Positions 53,430 through 61,812 of a DNA stretch of 64,000 nt are shown here, one piece after another. Numbering within the stretch: the first letter of the stretch is position 1; every line of letters starts with the position of its first letter. The position numbers and the translations under genes are program-made. Location: positions 310,001 to 374,000 of the forward strand of contig NZ_CP159510.1 of the NCBI RefSeq assembly GCF_040529185.1. Reading direction: 5' to 3'. Origin of the DNA: Sporolactobacillus sp. Y61 (lineage in GTDB: Bacteria; Bacillota; Bacilli; Bacillales; Sporolactobacillaceae). The notes beneath the pieces were generated by a model that searched no databases, was not told where the DNA came from, and saw only the letters and a program-made list of their open reading frames with translations.

Positions 53430-54425
53430 TTATTCCTCAATACGATCCCGCTGCAGCACGAGCGATGAGCAGTGGATGCCTCCGCCCATCTTATTCAGTT
53501 CGTCGACCGGGATAGCAATCACTTCTACACCTGCTTTTTCCAGTGCTTCAATCGTCCGCACACCGAGTGAAGTAAACAGAACTTTTCCCGGTGCAAGGCA
53601 CAGGCAATTCGTTGTCATCGGCGGATCGAGCGGATCCGTATAAATCAGTTTAATCCCCCGTTTCTGCAGATCCTGCAGAAACCAGTGCGGAACGTTGTCG
53701 GGATCGACCAGTGCTTTATCAACGTCAACCATGTTAAAGACTTCATCCAGATGGATCATACTCGATGGAAGATCAATCACCACCAGTTCCATCCCCTGCC
53801 AGGAAAGAATAGCACGCATCTGATCAATGCCCGCCTGGTTGACACGGATCGAGCGGCCGGTGATCGCCGTCTTCCTGTCGAGTACGGCGAAGCTGCCCCC
53901 TTCAAAAAAACCTTCGCCCTGAATGGATGCGAGGACCGGCATGCCGATCTTCGCCGCCGTTTTCAATGTCCTGCGGGTTTCGCCGGCTCTGAATTTCAGG
54001 GCAAAGCGGGCCAGAACCAGCCCGCCGGGAATGACCATGCCGACATCACGGGCAAACAGATTATTCGTCAATAATTCCCCGTCATCCTCCAGCGGAATCA
54101 CCTCTACGCCCTCTTTTTTCAGAACTGAGGTCATCTGGTCATGCTGGTCCTGCATTTTAGCCAGATCAGGCAAATCTTTTCCGAGACAGTAGCTGGTAAT
54201 CTTTCCGCTCTGATCACGAAGAATGCGCGCCTGTAATGCCGGCTCATAGTGCGCTTGATTCAATTCCAGGATTTCGTTTCCCGGCCTGTGGACAAATACT
54301 TTACGTACTTTCCCGACTGCATTGGTATTCCCCCAGTCGCTTCCCCAGTATGTCTCCAGAAGAGAACGGCTTTCAAACGGTTCTTTCACCATATTTTCAT
54401 CCAGAAATTTATGTAAAACAGACAA
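53430..54425 (-). CDS. Arginine deiminase/DDAH-like guanidine-modifying enzyme
   Basis: About 331 residues of the amidinotransferase/deiminase superfamily: VFVHRPGNEI, NNLFARDVGMVI, the EGG motif in GEGFFEGGSFAVLD, catalytic His/Asp region SSMIHLDEVFNMVD and catalytic Cys near the end in MGGGIHCSSLVL. It would hydrolyse or transfer the guanidine group of arginine or a derivative. It differs from ArcA arginine deiminase in being shorter and lacking arcBC neighbours. TTG 54425 lies eight bases after GAGGGG; GTG 54434 is possible. Forms a pair with rocB. Confidence 0.82.
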   Translation of the reverse strand: MSVLHKFLDENMVKEPFESRSLLETYWGSDWGNTNAVGKVRKVFVHRPGNEILELNQAHYEPALQARILRDQSGKITSYCLGKDLPDLAKMQDQHDQMTSVLKKEGVEVIPLEDDGELLTNNLFARDVGMVIPGGLVLARFALKFRAGETRRTLKTAAKIGMPVLASIQGEGFFEGGSFAVLDRKTAITGRSIRVNQAGIDQMRAILSWQGMELVVIDLPSSMIHLDEVFNMVDVDKALVDPDNVPHWFLQDLQKRGIKLIYTDPLDPPMTTNCLCLAPGKVLFTSLGVRTIEALEKAGVEVIAIPVDELNKMGGGIHCSSLVLQRDRIEE

Positions 54426-54640
54426 AACGACCACCCCTCTATATCCAGTATTTTCCTGATGGAATAAAAGCTGACAAAGATCCGCTTCTTTAATCATAGT
54501 ATAAACGATTGAATCAGGAAATTTAAAATTTTCAATACCATCAATCAGAATATTTTATAGGTGAATTGGTATCAGCTCATGATCTTCAAGAGGCCGGTTC
54601 CTTCTGCTCCCGCATTGCCGCGTTACAGACAGCCGGGGGG

Positions 54641-54709
54641 TTGTCAGAAATCATATTTTTGTCAGATTATTTGCCTGAATTAAATAGTATTGTCAGATTC
54701 TCTGACAAT
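54641..54709. promoter_or_regulatory. Cluster of TTGTCAGA boxes between divergent catabolic genes
   Basis: TTGTCAGA occurs as direct repeats at 54641, 54659 and 54690. The last pairs with an inverted TCTGACAA at 54701-54708, giving the dyad ATTGTCAGA-N3-TCTGACAAT immediately upstream of the -35 box at 54714. Such an array next to a -35 suggests activator or repressor binding; the regulator is unknown. Confidence 0.6.
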
Positions 54710-54713
54710 ATGT

Positions 54714-54742
54714 TTGACGTTCTTCCCTCATTCGTTTATTAT
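54714..54742 (+). promoter_or_regulatory. Promoter of the guanine-deaminase-like gene
   Basis: TTGACG, 17-base spacer, TATTAT. The start point would fall about 20 bases before the riboswitch aptamer. Confidence 0.75.
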
Positions 54743-54768
54743 TAAGTGCGTAAACTTCATCCTTTCTG

Positions 54769-54838
54769 TTTTCGTATATCCTTAATGATACGGTTTGAGG
54801 GTCTCTACCGAGGAACCGTAAATTCCCGGCTACGAAAA
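54769..54838 (+). ncRNA. Purine riboswitch, guanine-type specificity nucleotide
   Basis: P1 pairs TTTTCGTA with TACGAAAA. P2 is CCTTA/TGAGG with loop ATGATACGG, and J2/3 is TCTCTACC. P3 CG(A)GGAA/TTCCCG has loop CCGTAAA, the standard kissing-loop sequence. The specificity base before P1 (54830) is C, equivalent to C74 of guanine/hypoxanthine aptamers, rather than U of adenine aptamers; position 73 is G where A is usual. The P1 3' strand is also the 5' arm of the terminator. Confidence 0.93.
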
Positions 54839-54873
54839 AATATGCATGCATATTTTTTCGTAGCCCTTTTTTT
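54828..54873 (+). terminator. Riboswitch terminator, mutually exclusive with aptamer P1
   Basis: GGCTACGAAAAAATATGC and GCATATTTTTTCGTAGCC form a perfect long hairpin followed by seven T. Because TACGAAAA is shared with P1, ligand-bound aptamer and terminator cannot both be complete; this is the layout of the adenine ON switch pbuE. Confidence 0.93.
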
Positions 54874-54900
54874 GTTCCTATTCTACTGGAGGTGCGGAAA

Positions 54901-56238
54901 GTGACAAGAATACTGATTAAAAATGCCGGGCTGATCACGATGAATGCAAACGAGGACATACTGAAAGGCGATCTGCTGATTGACGGGGACCGGATTGTCT
55001 CTGTGGGTCCGGTCGTTCCGGAAAGGACGGCTGACCGGGTTATCGACGCATCCGGACGGACAGTGATTCCGGGTTTTATTCAGACGCATATCCATCTGTG
55101 CCAGACCCTGTTTCGCGGGAAAGCCGATGATCTGGAACTCATGGACTGGCTGAGAGAGCGGATCTGGCCGCTCGAAGCCGCGCATGACGCCGAATCGATC
55201 TACACATCGGCCCTGCTCGGGATTGGTGAACTGATGGCAGGAGGGTCAACCACCATTGTCGACATGGAAACGGTACATCATACCAGCGAAGCCTTTGAAG
55301 CCATCGCCAAAAGCGGCATACGCGCACTCTCAGGTAAAGTCATGATGGATAAGGGGGATGAGGTCCCGGCCGGGCTGAAGGAAAAAACTGCGGACTCGAT
55401 TCAGGAAAGTGTCGACCTGCTGGAGAAATGGAACGGGCATGACAACGGTCGGATCCGTTATGCCTTCGCCCCGCGTTTTGTGATCTCCTGTACGGAAGAT
55501 CTGCTCCTTCAGGTTCGGGATCTGGCGGATCACTATGGCGTGTTCGTCCACACGCACGCATCAGAGAACCGCGGCGAAATTGCCATCGTTGAACGGGAAA
55601 CAGGCATGCGCAATATCATTTATCTAGATCATCTTGGGTTGGCCGGAAAGCGGCTGATTCTTGCTCATTGCATCTGGTTGTCCGAAGAAGAACGCGAGAT
55701 CATTCAAAAACGCGGGGTTCACGTCAGCCATTGTCCGGGATCAAACCTGAAGCTCGCTTCCGGTATCGCGTCAGTCCCGCAGATGATCGCGATGGGGATC
55801 CATCCCGGTCTTGGTGCAGATGGCGCACCGTGCAACAACAACCTGGATATGTTCCAGGAAATGCGTCTTGCCGCCCTGATTCATAAGCCGGCAAACGGAC
55901 CGACGGCAATGAATGCCCGCCAGGTCTTCCGCATGGCAACAATTGACGGCGCGCGTGCTGTCGGCATGGCCGACCAGATCGGCAGTCTTGAGCCGGGAAA
56001 GAAAGCCGATCTGGCCATTCTCAATCTCAATCAGTTTCACAGCAGTCCGTCATTCGGGACTGACCCCATCTCCCGCATTGTTTACTCAGCCATCAGTACG
56101 GACGTGGAAACCACGATCATTAATGGAAAAATCGTTATGGAAAAACGGCAGATGAAGACCATGGATCCGGACCTGGTCCTGAAAAGTGCTGAAAAGGCGA
56201 TCCGCCGACTCATGAAACGGACCGGGTTGCGCGTATAA
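54901..56238 (+). CDS. Guanine-deaminase-like amidohydrolase
   Basis: 445-residue metal-dependent deaminase of the AtzA/TrzN/GuaD branch. Metal ligands: HIHLCQ (HxH, about residue 65), the later His in VFVHTHASENRGE and LILAHCIWLS, and Asp in LGADGAPCNN. The segment APRFVISCT followed by HASENRGEI resembles the PRF...SC and SHISENRDE substrate motifs of guanine deaminases. Related Firmicute proteins are labelled 5'-deoxyadenosine deaminase, so specificity is open; the guanine-type riboswitch favours guanine to xanthine. GTG 54901 has GGAGG eight bases upstream. Confidence 0.85.
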   Translation: MTRILIKNAGLITMNANEDILKGDLLIDGDRIVSVGPVVPERTADRVIDASGRTVIPGFIQTHIHLCQTLFRGKADDLELMDWLRERIWPLEAAHDAESIYTSALLGIGELMAGGSTTIVDMETVHHTSEAFEAIAKSGIRALSGKVMMDKGDEVPAGLKEKTADSIQESVDLLEKWNGHDNGRIRYAFAPRFVISCTEDLLLQVRDLADHYGVFVHTHASENRGEIAIVERETGMRNIIYLDHLGLAGKRLILAHCIWLSEEEREIIQKRGVHVSHCPGSNLKLASGIASVPQMIAMGIHPGLGADGAPCNNNLDMFQEMRLAALIHKPANGPTAMNARQVFRMATIDGARAVGMADQIGSLEPGKKADLAILNLNQFHSSPSFGTDPISRIVYSAISTDVETTIINGKIVMEKRQMKTMDPDLVLKSAEKAIRRLMKRTGLRV

Positions 56239-56402
56239 AAACCGGGGAACGTCAGAGTACGGTGGTTTGCCGTCCGGCGGATAGAATACACCACCCCGGG
56301 CAGAATAATTGAAAGGCTTTTCAATACCTGATTTAATAGAAGAGTAACCTGCCACAGAGGCTTCGCTTTTTTGATCATTTTTTCCAAATAAGGAGGAATT
56401 CA

Positions 56403-57026
56403 ATGAGCCAGTATGAATTGCCTGAACTCGAATTTTCCCCCGACGCCCTTGAACCGTACATCGATAAAGAGACGATGATCCTGCACCACGATAAACATCA
56501 CCGGACCTATGTCACCAATCTGAATGCGGCTCTTGATCAACATCCTGAACTGAAAGATCATTCGCTGACTGACCTGATTGCCCATGTCGAAAAAATTCCG
56601 GAAGATATCCGGACCGCCGTGCGAAATAATGGTGGCGGGCACTATAACCACAGCCTGTTCTGGAAGATCCTGATTCCGGGAGGGGCCCATGAACCCGCCG
56701 GAAAACTGAAAGAAGCCATTGAGAGCCAGCTCGGCGGATTTGACACGTTCAAATCGCGTTTTTCCGCAGCTGCTGCGGGACAATTCGGTTCCGGATGGGC
56801 CTGGCTGACGCTGGACGAGCGAAATCTGCTGCAGATTACCGGCACACCAAACCAGGACAGCCCGCTAATGAAACAGGAGAAGCCGATTCTTGGAATCGAT
56901 GTCTGGGAACACGCCTACTATCTCAACTATCAGAACCGGCGTCCCGAATATATTAAAAATTTCTTCCAGTTGATTAACTGGGACTTTGTCACTGATGCCT
57001 ACGAAAAAATCCTGAATAAAGGGTAA
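56403..57026 (+). CDS. sodA: Superoxide dismutase, Mn/Fe family
   Basis: 207 residues with metal ligands His in [13 protein letters not shown], His in GHYNHSLFW, and Asp and His in [13 protein letters not shown]. The GGxxxF...[10 protein letters not shown] region indicates the Mn-preferring type. Detoxifies superoxide in the cytoplasm. AAGGAGG upstream. The 165-base gap before it shows no strong promoter, so read-through from the deaminase gene is possible but unneeded. Confidence 0.95.
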   Translation: MSQYELPELEFSPDALEPYIDKETMILHHDKHHRTYVTNLNAALDQHPELKDHSLTDLIAHVEKIPEDIRTAVRNNGGGHYNHSLFWKILIPGGAHEPAGKLKEAIESQLGGFDTFKSRFSAAAAGQFGSGWAWLTLDERNLLQITGTPNQDSPLMKQEKPILGIDVWEHAYYLNYQNRRPEYIKNFFQLINWDFVTDAYEKILNKG

Positions 57027-57127
57027 CAGCGACAGGAGGTGGCCCGGCGCCTCCCGGCCTTTTCATGCTATAATACTTCCCCTGACCCTTCCGCGTGAAG
57101 TATCATAGTATTGAGGAAGTGAATGAA

Positions 57128-57379
57128 ATGACCGAAGGACTGGGTCTGATCCTGATAGAATGTTGCGACTATAATCTGTTAACGACGCAACACCTGAAAA
57201 AAATTGCCGCGCACCCGGAAGTGGCCGTCATGCATTATGACTGTCTGAATGTCTGCGGCATGTGCAGTCTGCGACCCTTCGCCATCGTCAACGGGCAGCG
57301 CATCTTCGGAAAAACAGTGGATGAATGCCTGGACAAAATCCAGAAGAAAGTAAATGAAGAACTGGCGAAACTGACATAA
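57128..57379 (+). CDS. DUF1450 (YuzB-like) small cysteine protein
   Basis: An 83-residue protein with Cys pairs in IECCDYN and YDCLNVCGMCSLRPFAIVNG, the conserved CxxxCGxC core of the YuzB family. Function unknown; the cysteines suggest metal or redox chemistry. Two starts are possible: ATG 57128 aligns with family length, while GTG 57095 adds 11 residues. A TATAAT at 57069 gives it its own promoter. Confidence 0.82.
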   Translation: MTEGLGLILIECCDYNLLTTQHLKKIAAHPEVAVMHYDCLNVCGMCSLRPFAIVNGQRIFGKTVDECLDKIQKKVNEELAKLT

Positions 57380-57384
57380 GCGCT

Positions 57385-57420
57385 AAAAAAGGCCTTCCGA
57401 CGGATCGGAAAGGCCTTTTA
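57385..57420. terminator. Bidirectional terminator between DUF1450 and the lactonase
   Basis: AAAAAAGGCCTTCCGA / TCGGAAAGGCCTTTT: T runs on both strands, between convergent genes. Confidence 0.9.
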
Positions 57421-58464
57421 TGATTCATATAAAAATTTCACACAGACCGCCTCGGGAACCTGAATCACCGATCCGGTTTCTGTCAGCCTGCCACTTTCAA
57501 CGTCCCGCTCAAAGAGCACGACATTTCCGGAGTACTGGTTTGCCGCAATCAGAAAATGTCCTGATGGATCGATTTCAATATCACGTGGCCAGCTACCGCC
57601 TGCCGATACATACCCGGCAGGCGTTACTTTTCCCGAATCTGCTTCAGTCTGAAAAACGGCGATGCTGTTATGTCCGCGATTCGAAACATAAACGAACCGT
57701 CCGTCCGGACTTATTTTTACGGCTGCCCCGCTGCTTTGTCCGCCATAATCTGCAGGCAGCGTGCCGACAGCCTGGGATATGGAAAATTCTCCTGTTGCAG
57801 CACGGAAATCCAGGGTAAATAACTCATTACTCAGCTCGGAAACAACATAGGCGACCGGTGCTTGCGGGTGAAAAGCAATATGGCGTGGACCGGTTCCTGC
57901 AGGAAAGTCAAGCAGGCTAAGCACCTTCAGTCGCTGACCATCGATCTGATAAGTCGTCAGCTGGTCCGTTCCGAGATCAATGGTAACAATGTACGGTTGA
58001 CCGGGCGTAAAATCGGCAAAATGGACGTGCGGTCCTTCCTGTCTGTCCGGATTGGCACTTGAACCCTGATGATAATCCGTATCCACGGGCGAGGCAATAC
58101 CGGTCCCTGAATCAACCGGATAAAGGTCTGCCGTTCCCCGGTGATAGTTGCCTGAAAGAACATATCGATTGTCCGGATCAACAGCGACATAGCAGGGAGC
58201 AGCTCCCTCAGAAAGCTGCTCACCACTTTTTTTCAGCCTGCCGTCTTCAATACGCCAGGCAGCGACGCCGCCGGCACGACCTTTCCGGATCACCGAATAT
58301 AAGTGCCGATTATCCCTGCTGACAGCAAGATATGTCGGATTGCCCGCCTCCGCGGCCACTTCGGGCTGAGACAGCGTCTTTTTTTCCGTGTCCAGTTTAA
58401 ATGTATAAATGCCCTTACTTTCCTCTCTAGTATAGGTACCGACAAATCCTCTGATGGTGCTCAT
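57418..58464 (-). CDS. Lactonase-family beta-propeller (6-phosphogluconolactonase-like)
   Basis: 348 residues of the Pgl/YkgB lactonase family, a seven-bladed propeller. Seen: FVGTYTREESKGIY, GNPTYLAVSRDNRHLYSV, EGPHVHFADF, GTGPRHIAFHP, VYVSNRGHNSIAVF and GSWPRDIEIDPSGHFLIAAN, including the Arg/His residues that define the active site. Probably hydrolyses 6-phosphogluconolactone in the pentose phosphate pathway. ATG 58464 overlaps the upstream membrane-protein stop (ATGA) and has GGGAGGGG before it. Confidence 0.9.
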   Translation of the reverse strand: MSTIRGFVGTYTREESKGIYTFKLDTEKKTLSQPEVAAEAGNPTYLAVSRDNRHLYSVIRKGRAGGVAAWRIEDGRLKKSGEQLSEGAAPCYVAVDPDNRYVLSGNYHRGTADLYPVDSGTGIASPVDTDYHQGSSANPDRQEGPHVHFADFTPGQPYIVTIDLGTDQLTTYQIDGQRLKVLSLLDFPAGTGPRHIAFHPQAPVAYVVSELSNELFTLDFRAATGEFSISQAVGTLPADYGGQSSGAAVKISPDGRFVYVSNRGHNSIAVFQTEADSGKVTPAGYVSAGGSWPRDIEIDPSGHFLIAANQYSGNVVLFERDVESGRLTETGSVIQVPEAVCVKFLYES

Positions 58465-59321
58465 AAAATCCCCTCCCTCTGTTTTCCAGACGAAATTCTG
58501 TAAATACACAAACTGATGAAGCATTTAATGAATGAGAAGAGCACGGCCAGACTCATCAGAATCAGGTAACAAAAATTAAATCGGCCGATCCCGTCCATCA
58601 TCCGGTCATGCAGCAGTGGATCTAGGATAACGCTTAACGTATTGGCGACAACAAAAAGCAGAAGCAAAGCGCCCGCGCCGCCTGCTGCACCGCGAATATC
58701 CTCGCGGCTGAGCGACATATGTGATGCGATGCACAGGGCAAGGATCACAAAGATCCAGAATCCGGGATTCGTCAGATGTTCCATTGAAAACAGTCCGCGA
58801 ATCACAGCCAGAACGGCTTGTCCCAGCCTCAGCCAGCTTTCTTTTTCCGCAACCAGAAATACCGAGTGATCCATTGTGATCAATCGAAAGATCTGCTCAA
58901 AACTGTCCGGGACCAAAACGCGGATAAACAGCAGAATCGCCAGGCCTCCTCCGAAAAGAGGGGCCAGTCCGATAAACAGATTTCCCATCCGCTGGTACAG
59001 ACTGTCGGGGTTATACGCATGATGCACATAACCAATGGTCCCATCCGGACTTGCCGGCTGCAGCAGCCTGACGGCAGTCACTTTATGACCAAAAAGCAGG
59101 CAAAGAACAGCATGGCTGATTTCATGGATCGGCGTACCCAGCCAGGCGGTCATGTATATCCCCTTCATCCCGAGTGAGTGGATCATCAGCGTATTAGACC
59201 AGCGTTCCAGATAGCCGAGAATGAATCCACCACACACCAGTCCGCCTGTCAGGGAGATAAAGGCCACCAGACTCTCCCAGAGAATCGACAGAGCAAGAAC
59301 GATAAAACCGGAGATGAACAT
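58461..59321 (-). CDS. Membrane protein with an HExxH motif (possible M50-like protease)
   Basis: 286 residues, about six to seven hydrophobic helices. TPIHEISHAVLCLLFGHKV near residue 65 carries HExxH inside a hydrophobic segment, as in site-2-protease and related membrane metallopeptidases. A later NxxIGLAPLFGGG is like the second M50 region, though no LDG is seen. Function unknown. Translationally coupled to the lactonase gene and four bases after the nitroreductase gene. Confidence 0.7.
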   Translation of the reverse strand: MFISGFIVLALSILWESLVAFISLTGGLVCGGFILGYLERWSNTLMIHSLGMKGIYMTAWLGTPIHEISHAVLCLLFGHKVTAVRLLQPASPDGTIGYVHHAYNPDSLYQRMGNLFIGLAPLFGGGLAILLFIRVLVPDSFEQIFRLITMDHSVFLVAEKESWLRLGQAVLAVIRGLFSMEHLTNPGFWIFVILALCIASHMSLSREDIRGAAGGAGALLLLFVVANTLSVILDPLLHDRMMDGIGRFNFCYLILMSLAVLFSFIKCFISLCIYRISSGKQREGIL

Positions 59322-59324
59322 GAA

Positions 59325-60074
59325 TCAGCGACGTCCGAGCTGCTGTTTTTCGAGGAAGGGTTTCAGTCTCATTCGTGCGGGAGCGGATAGACCGCGTGCA
59401 ATTTCTGCCGTCCATGTATCGTCCCGCCGGTTGTCTGTCCGCGTTTTATAATACGTCCTGACCTTCTGATCATAGGTATCCATCATTTTTTCCGGAATAT
59501 CCTTCTTGTACGTGTTCTTATGGAAGATCACTTCAAGGGGCAGGCGCGGCTTTTGTTCCGGCCGCTGATCCGGATAACCTACTGCGAGTCCAAAAAACGG
59601 AAACGTCCCTTCCGGCAGTCCAAGTAAAGCTGCCGTTTTATCTATATCATTCTGAATACTGCCGATAAAACAGATCCCGAGGCCCATGGATTCTGCAGCC
59701 ACAGCCATATTCTGGGCCGCAAACGAAGCGTCACCGAGCGCAACAATCAGACGCTGAGTCGTATCCAGAATAGATGTGTCCGCACCCTGTTTTTCGCCAA
59801 TTTGTTTATTCCGATACTGATCAGCGACAAAGACAAAAAAGCAGCCGTTTTCTTCGACGTACATCTGGTTGTTGTCTGCTATGATCCTTAACTGTTTTTT
59901 GATTTCAGGATCGTCCACACCAATGATTGAATAGGACTGGGTAAAACTGGAGGTCGATGCCGCCTGTGCACTTCTTACAAGCAGATTGATCTGATCTTCA
60001 GTCAGCGGTTTATTTTTAAACTTACGGATGGATCGATGATTTAACAGTGTTTCAATCACAGGATTCGCCTGCAT
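59325..60074 (-). CDS. NADPH-dependent FMN nitroreductase (NfrA/NfsA family)
   Basis: 249 residues with HRSIRKFKNKPL, AAQAASTSSFTQSYSIIGV (FMN binding), NMAVAAESMGLGICFIGSIQN and FGLAVGYPDQRPEQKPRLP, which place it with NfrA1/NfsA flavin oxidoreductases. It reduces nitroaromatics, quinones or FMN; in Bacillus such enzymes belong to stress regulons. First in a run with the HExxH protein and the lactonase. Confidence 0.93.
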   Translation of the reverse strand: MQANPVIETLLNHRSIRKFKNKPLTEDQINLLVRSAQAASTSSFTQSYSIIGVDDPEIKKQLRIIADNNQMYVEENGCFFVFVADQYRNKQIGEKQGADTSILDTTQRLIVALGDASFAAQNMAVAAESMGLGICFIGSIQNDIDKTAALLGLPEGTFPFFGLAVGYPDQRPEQKPRLPLEVIFHKNTYKKDIPEKMMDTYDQKVRTYYKTRTDNRRDDTWTAEIARGLSAPARMRLKPFLEKQQLGRR

Positions 60075-60180
60075 GAATAACCTTCTCCTTCCAGCATATG
60101 TTCCTCTCTATTATACTTTTCCCGCGCGCCGGCTGCATGAATGGTGTTCGGACATAGGGTTTCCAGAATGACTCCAAAGT

Positions 60181-60213
60181 AAAAGAAACAGCGGGAGGAG
60201 GCTCCCGCTGCTT
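60181..60213 (-). terminator. Terminator of the pyrophosphatase gene
   Basis: Minus strand GCAGCGGGAGCC / GAGGAGGCTCCCGCTG-type hairpin (arms CAGCGGGAG/CTCCCGCTG) followed by TTTCTTTT. Confidence 0.8.
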
Positions 60214-60226
60214 CATCGAGTATCAA

Positions 60227-61156
60227 TTATTTCGTCAGTTCTTCAGTCAGCGGCGGCACAATCTGCTTCTTTCTGGACATCACGCCTTTCAGAGTAGCCT
60301 GATTATGATCAAGCGTGACATGGAAGGCATTCTCAGCGGCAGAAGCTGCTTTACCCAGGACCAGCGCTTTGGAATCACTGGTCAGAATATTCGTTACAGC
60401 GAGTACGAACAGGTCCAGATTTTTGTTATCAATTTCCTTCTGGATCGCCGCCTCAAGTTCTGCCTTTCTGGACAGTGCGTCATCAAAGTCAACCACGTTA
60501 ACCTGTCCGATTTCAACACTGAATTTACCCATTTTAAAAGGCTTCATATCGAGCGTGATCAGCTCATCTGCCGATTTATCGCCGATATTGGTACCGGCTT
60601 TCAGCATCGTGAGACCATAAGACTCTGCGCTGACTCCGGAGAGTTGTTCCAGTTCCTTCGCCGCTTTGACGTCCTCTTCAGTGCACGTCGGTGATTTGAA
60701 CAGCAGGGTGTCCGAAATAATTGCGGACAGCATCAGTCCGGCAATCGTTTTCGAGATTTCGACGCCGTTTTCTTTGAAAATCTTAACTAAAATTGTGGCG
60801 GTGCAGCCAACCGGTTCCGCCCGATAGTACAGAGGCGCCTTCGTTTCAAAATCGGCAATTCGATGATGATCGACAACGGAGAGCACCTCTACATCACGGA
60901 TATCGTCGACGCTCTGTTTCGGTTCGTTATGGTCGACCAGATAAACGGCAGGGACTTCATTTGCCACGGTTTTAACCAGTCGCGGCACGGCGACATGAAA
61001 ATGATTCAGAACATATTCTGTTTCGCCGTTCAGTTCGCCAAGACGTACGGCTTCAACATTCTCACCCAGTTTGTTCTTCAGATCGGCAAAAGCAATCGCC
61101 GAACAGATGGCATCTGTGTCAGGACTCTTATGCCCGAAAACAAGCACTTTTCCCAT
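60227..61156 (-). CDS. ppaC: Manganese-dependent inorganic pyrophosphatase
   Basis: Family II (DHH) pyrophosphatase, 309 residues. [20 protein letters not shown] (metal His/Asp), VDHNEPKQS, the DHH motif [11 protein letters not shown], and the C-terminal [10 protein letters not shown], a substrate-binding Arg-Lys-Lys loop. Drives biosynthetic reactions by removing pyrophosphate. No CBS regulatory domains are inserted. Monocistronic. Confidence 0.97.
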   Translation of the reverse strand: MGKVLVFGHKSPDTDAICSAIAFADLKNKLGENVEAVRLGELNGETEYVLNHFHVAVPRLVKTVANEVPAVYLVDHNEPKQSVDDIRDVEVLSVVDHHRIADFETKAPLYYRAEPVGCTATILVKIFKENGVEISKTIAGLMLSAIISDTLLFKSPTCTEEDVKAAKELEQLSGVSAESYGLTMLKAGTNIGDKSADELITLDMKPFKMGKFSVEIGQVNVVDFDDALSRKAELEAAIQKEIDNKNLDLFVLAVTNILTSDSKALVLGKAASAAENAFHVTLDHNQATLKGVMSRKKQIVPPLTEELTK

Positions 61157-61248
61157 TTTTTCTACCCCTTAATCACGTATTATTGGCTACTCACAGAAAA
61201 TCCGTTTATAGTCTCTAAATAAAACCATACCTTATGTGTTGGAGAGTT

Positions 61249-61794
61249 TCAATAGCCGGGAGCGTGCCAGACTCTCCGTACCGTTAATTTCTTCAAATCA
61301 ATCTCAAAAACATCCGGATTTGACAGCTGCGCCCAGTCCTCGAAGCCATAGCCGCTGTCAAAAGACTGCAGCAGCAGAACAAGGAGATTTCCATGCGTGA
61401 CCACAATCGTACTGCGCTCCTGCTTTTGCTGCAGATCCCGAATCACTGCCAGGCCCCTTTCCCGGGCTTCTCTGCCTGATTCCCCGCCTGGAAGAGAAAA
61501 ATCTGGATCATGAAAGGATTGATTCAGTTTTTCCAGCCAATTTTGAACCGGCTTCCTGCTGAGCCTTCGTTCAGCCAGACGACCGTCTGTAAGGACTTTC
61601 ATTCCCCTGACTTCAGCCGTCGGAGTGATGGAATCGATCGCCCTCCGCCAGGGGCTGGATACAATGGTATCCACCTCAATCCGACTGAAGAACCTGGCGA
61701 GCGACTGAGCCTGCTCGCTACCTCGAGTTGTCATCTGCGCATCCGGATCCTGCCCATTCGCTTCGCAGTGCCTGACAAGATAAATTTTTTCCAT
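61249..61794 (-). CDS. Histidine-phosphatase (phosphoglycerate-mutase-like) protein
   Basis: 181 residues. The catalytic motif is YLVRHCEANGQ; the usual RHG is RHC here. SSPWRRAIDSITP, LAERRLS and VVTHGNLLVLLLQSF supply the rest of the active site. Such proteins dephosphorylate small metabolites or act as GpmB-like phosphatases; substrate unknown. 18 bases after the membrane-protein gene, with AAAGG at fair spacing, so probably in the XRE operon. Confidence 0.85.
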   Translation of the reverse strand: MEKIYLVRHCEANGQDPDAQMTTRGSEQAQSLARFFSRIEVDTIVSSPWRRAIDSITPTAEVRGMKVLTDGRLAERRLSRKPVQNWLEKLNQSFHDPDFSLPGGESGREARERGLAVIRDLQQKQERSTIVVTHGNLLVLLLQSFDSGYGFEDWAQLSNPDVFEIDLKKLTVRRVWHAPGY

Positions 61795-61812
61795 ATTAAG
61801 TCATCCTTTCTG

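Noticed and set aside
51849..53468. A 539-codon open frame on the plus strand
   Set aside because: It is the exact antisense of rocB; the translation is low-complexity with no domain, whereas the minus strand has complete M20 motifs and a ribosome site.
54498..54560. CodY box near AAATTTAAAATTTTC
   Set aside because: A/T-rich but poor agreement with AATTTTCWGAAAATT when aligned.
54498..54640. Sigma-54 (-24/-12) promoter for the rocB operon, as in Bacillus roc genes
   Set aside because: No GG-N10-GC element with proper flanks was found upstream of 54425.
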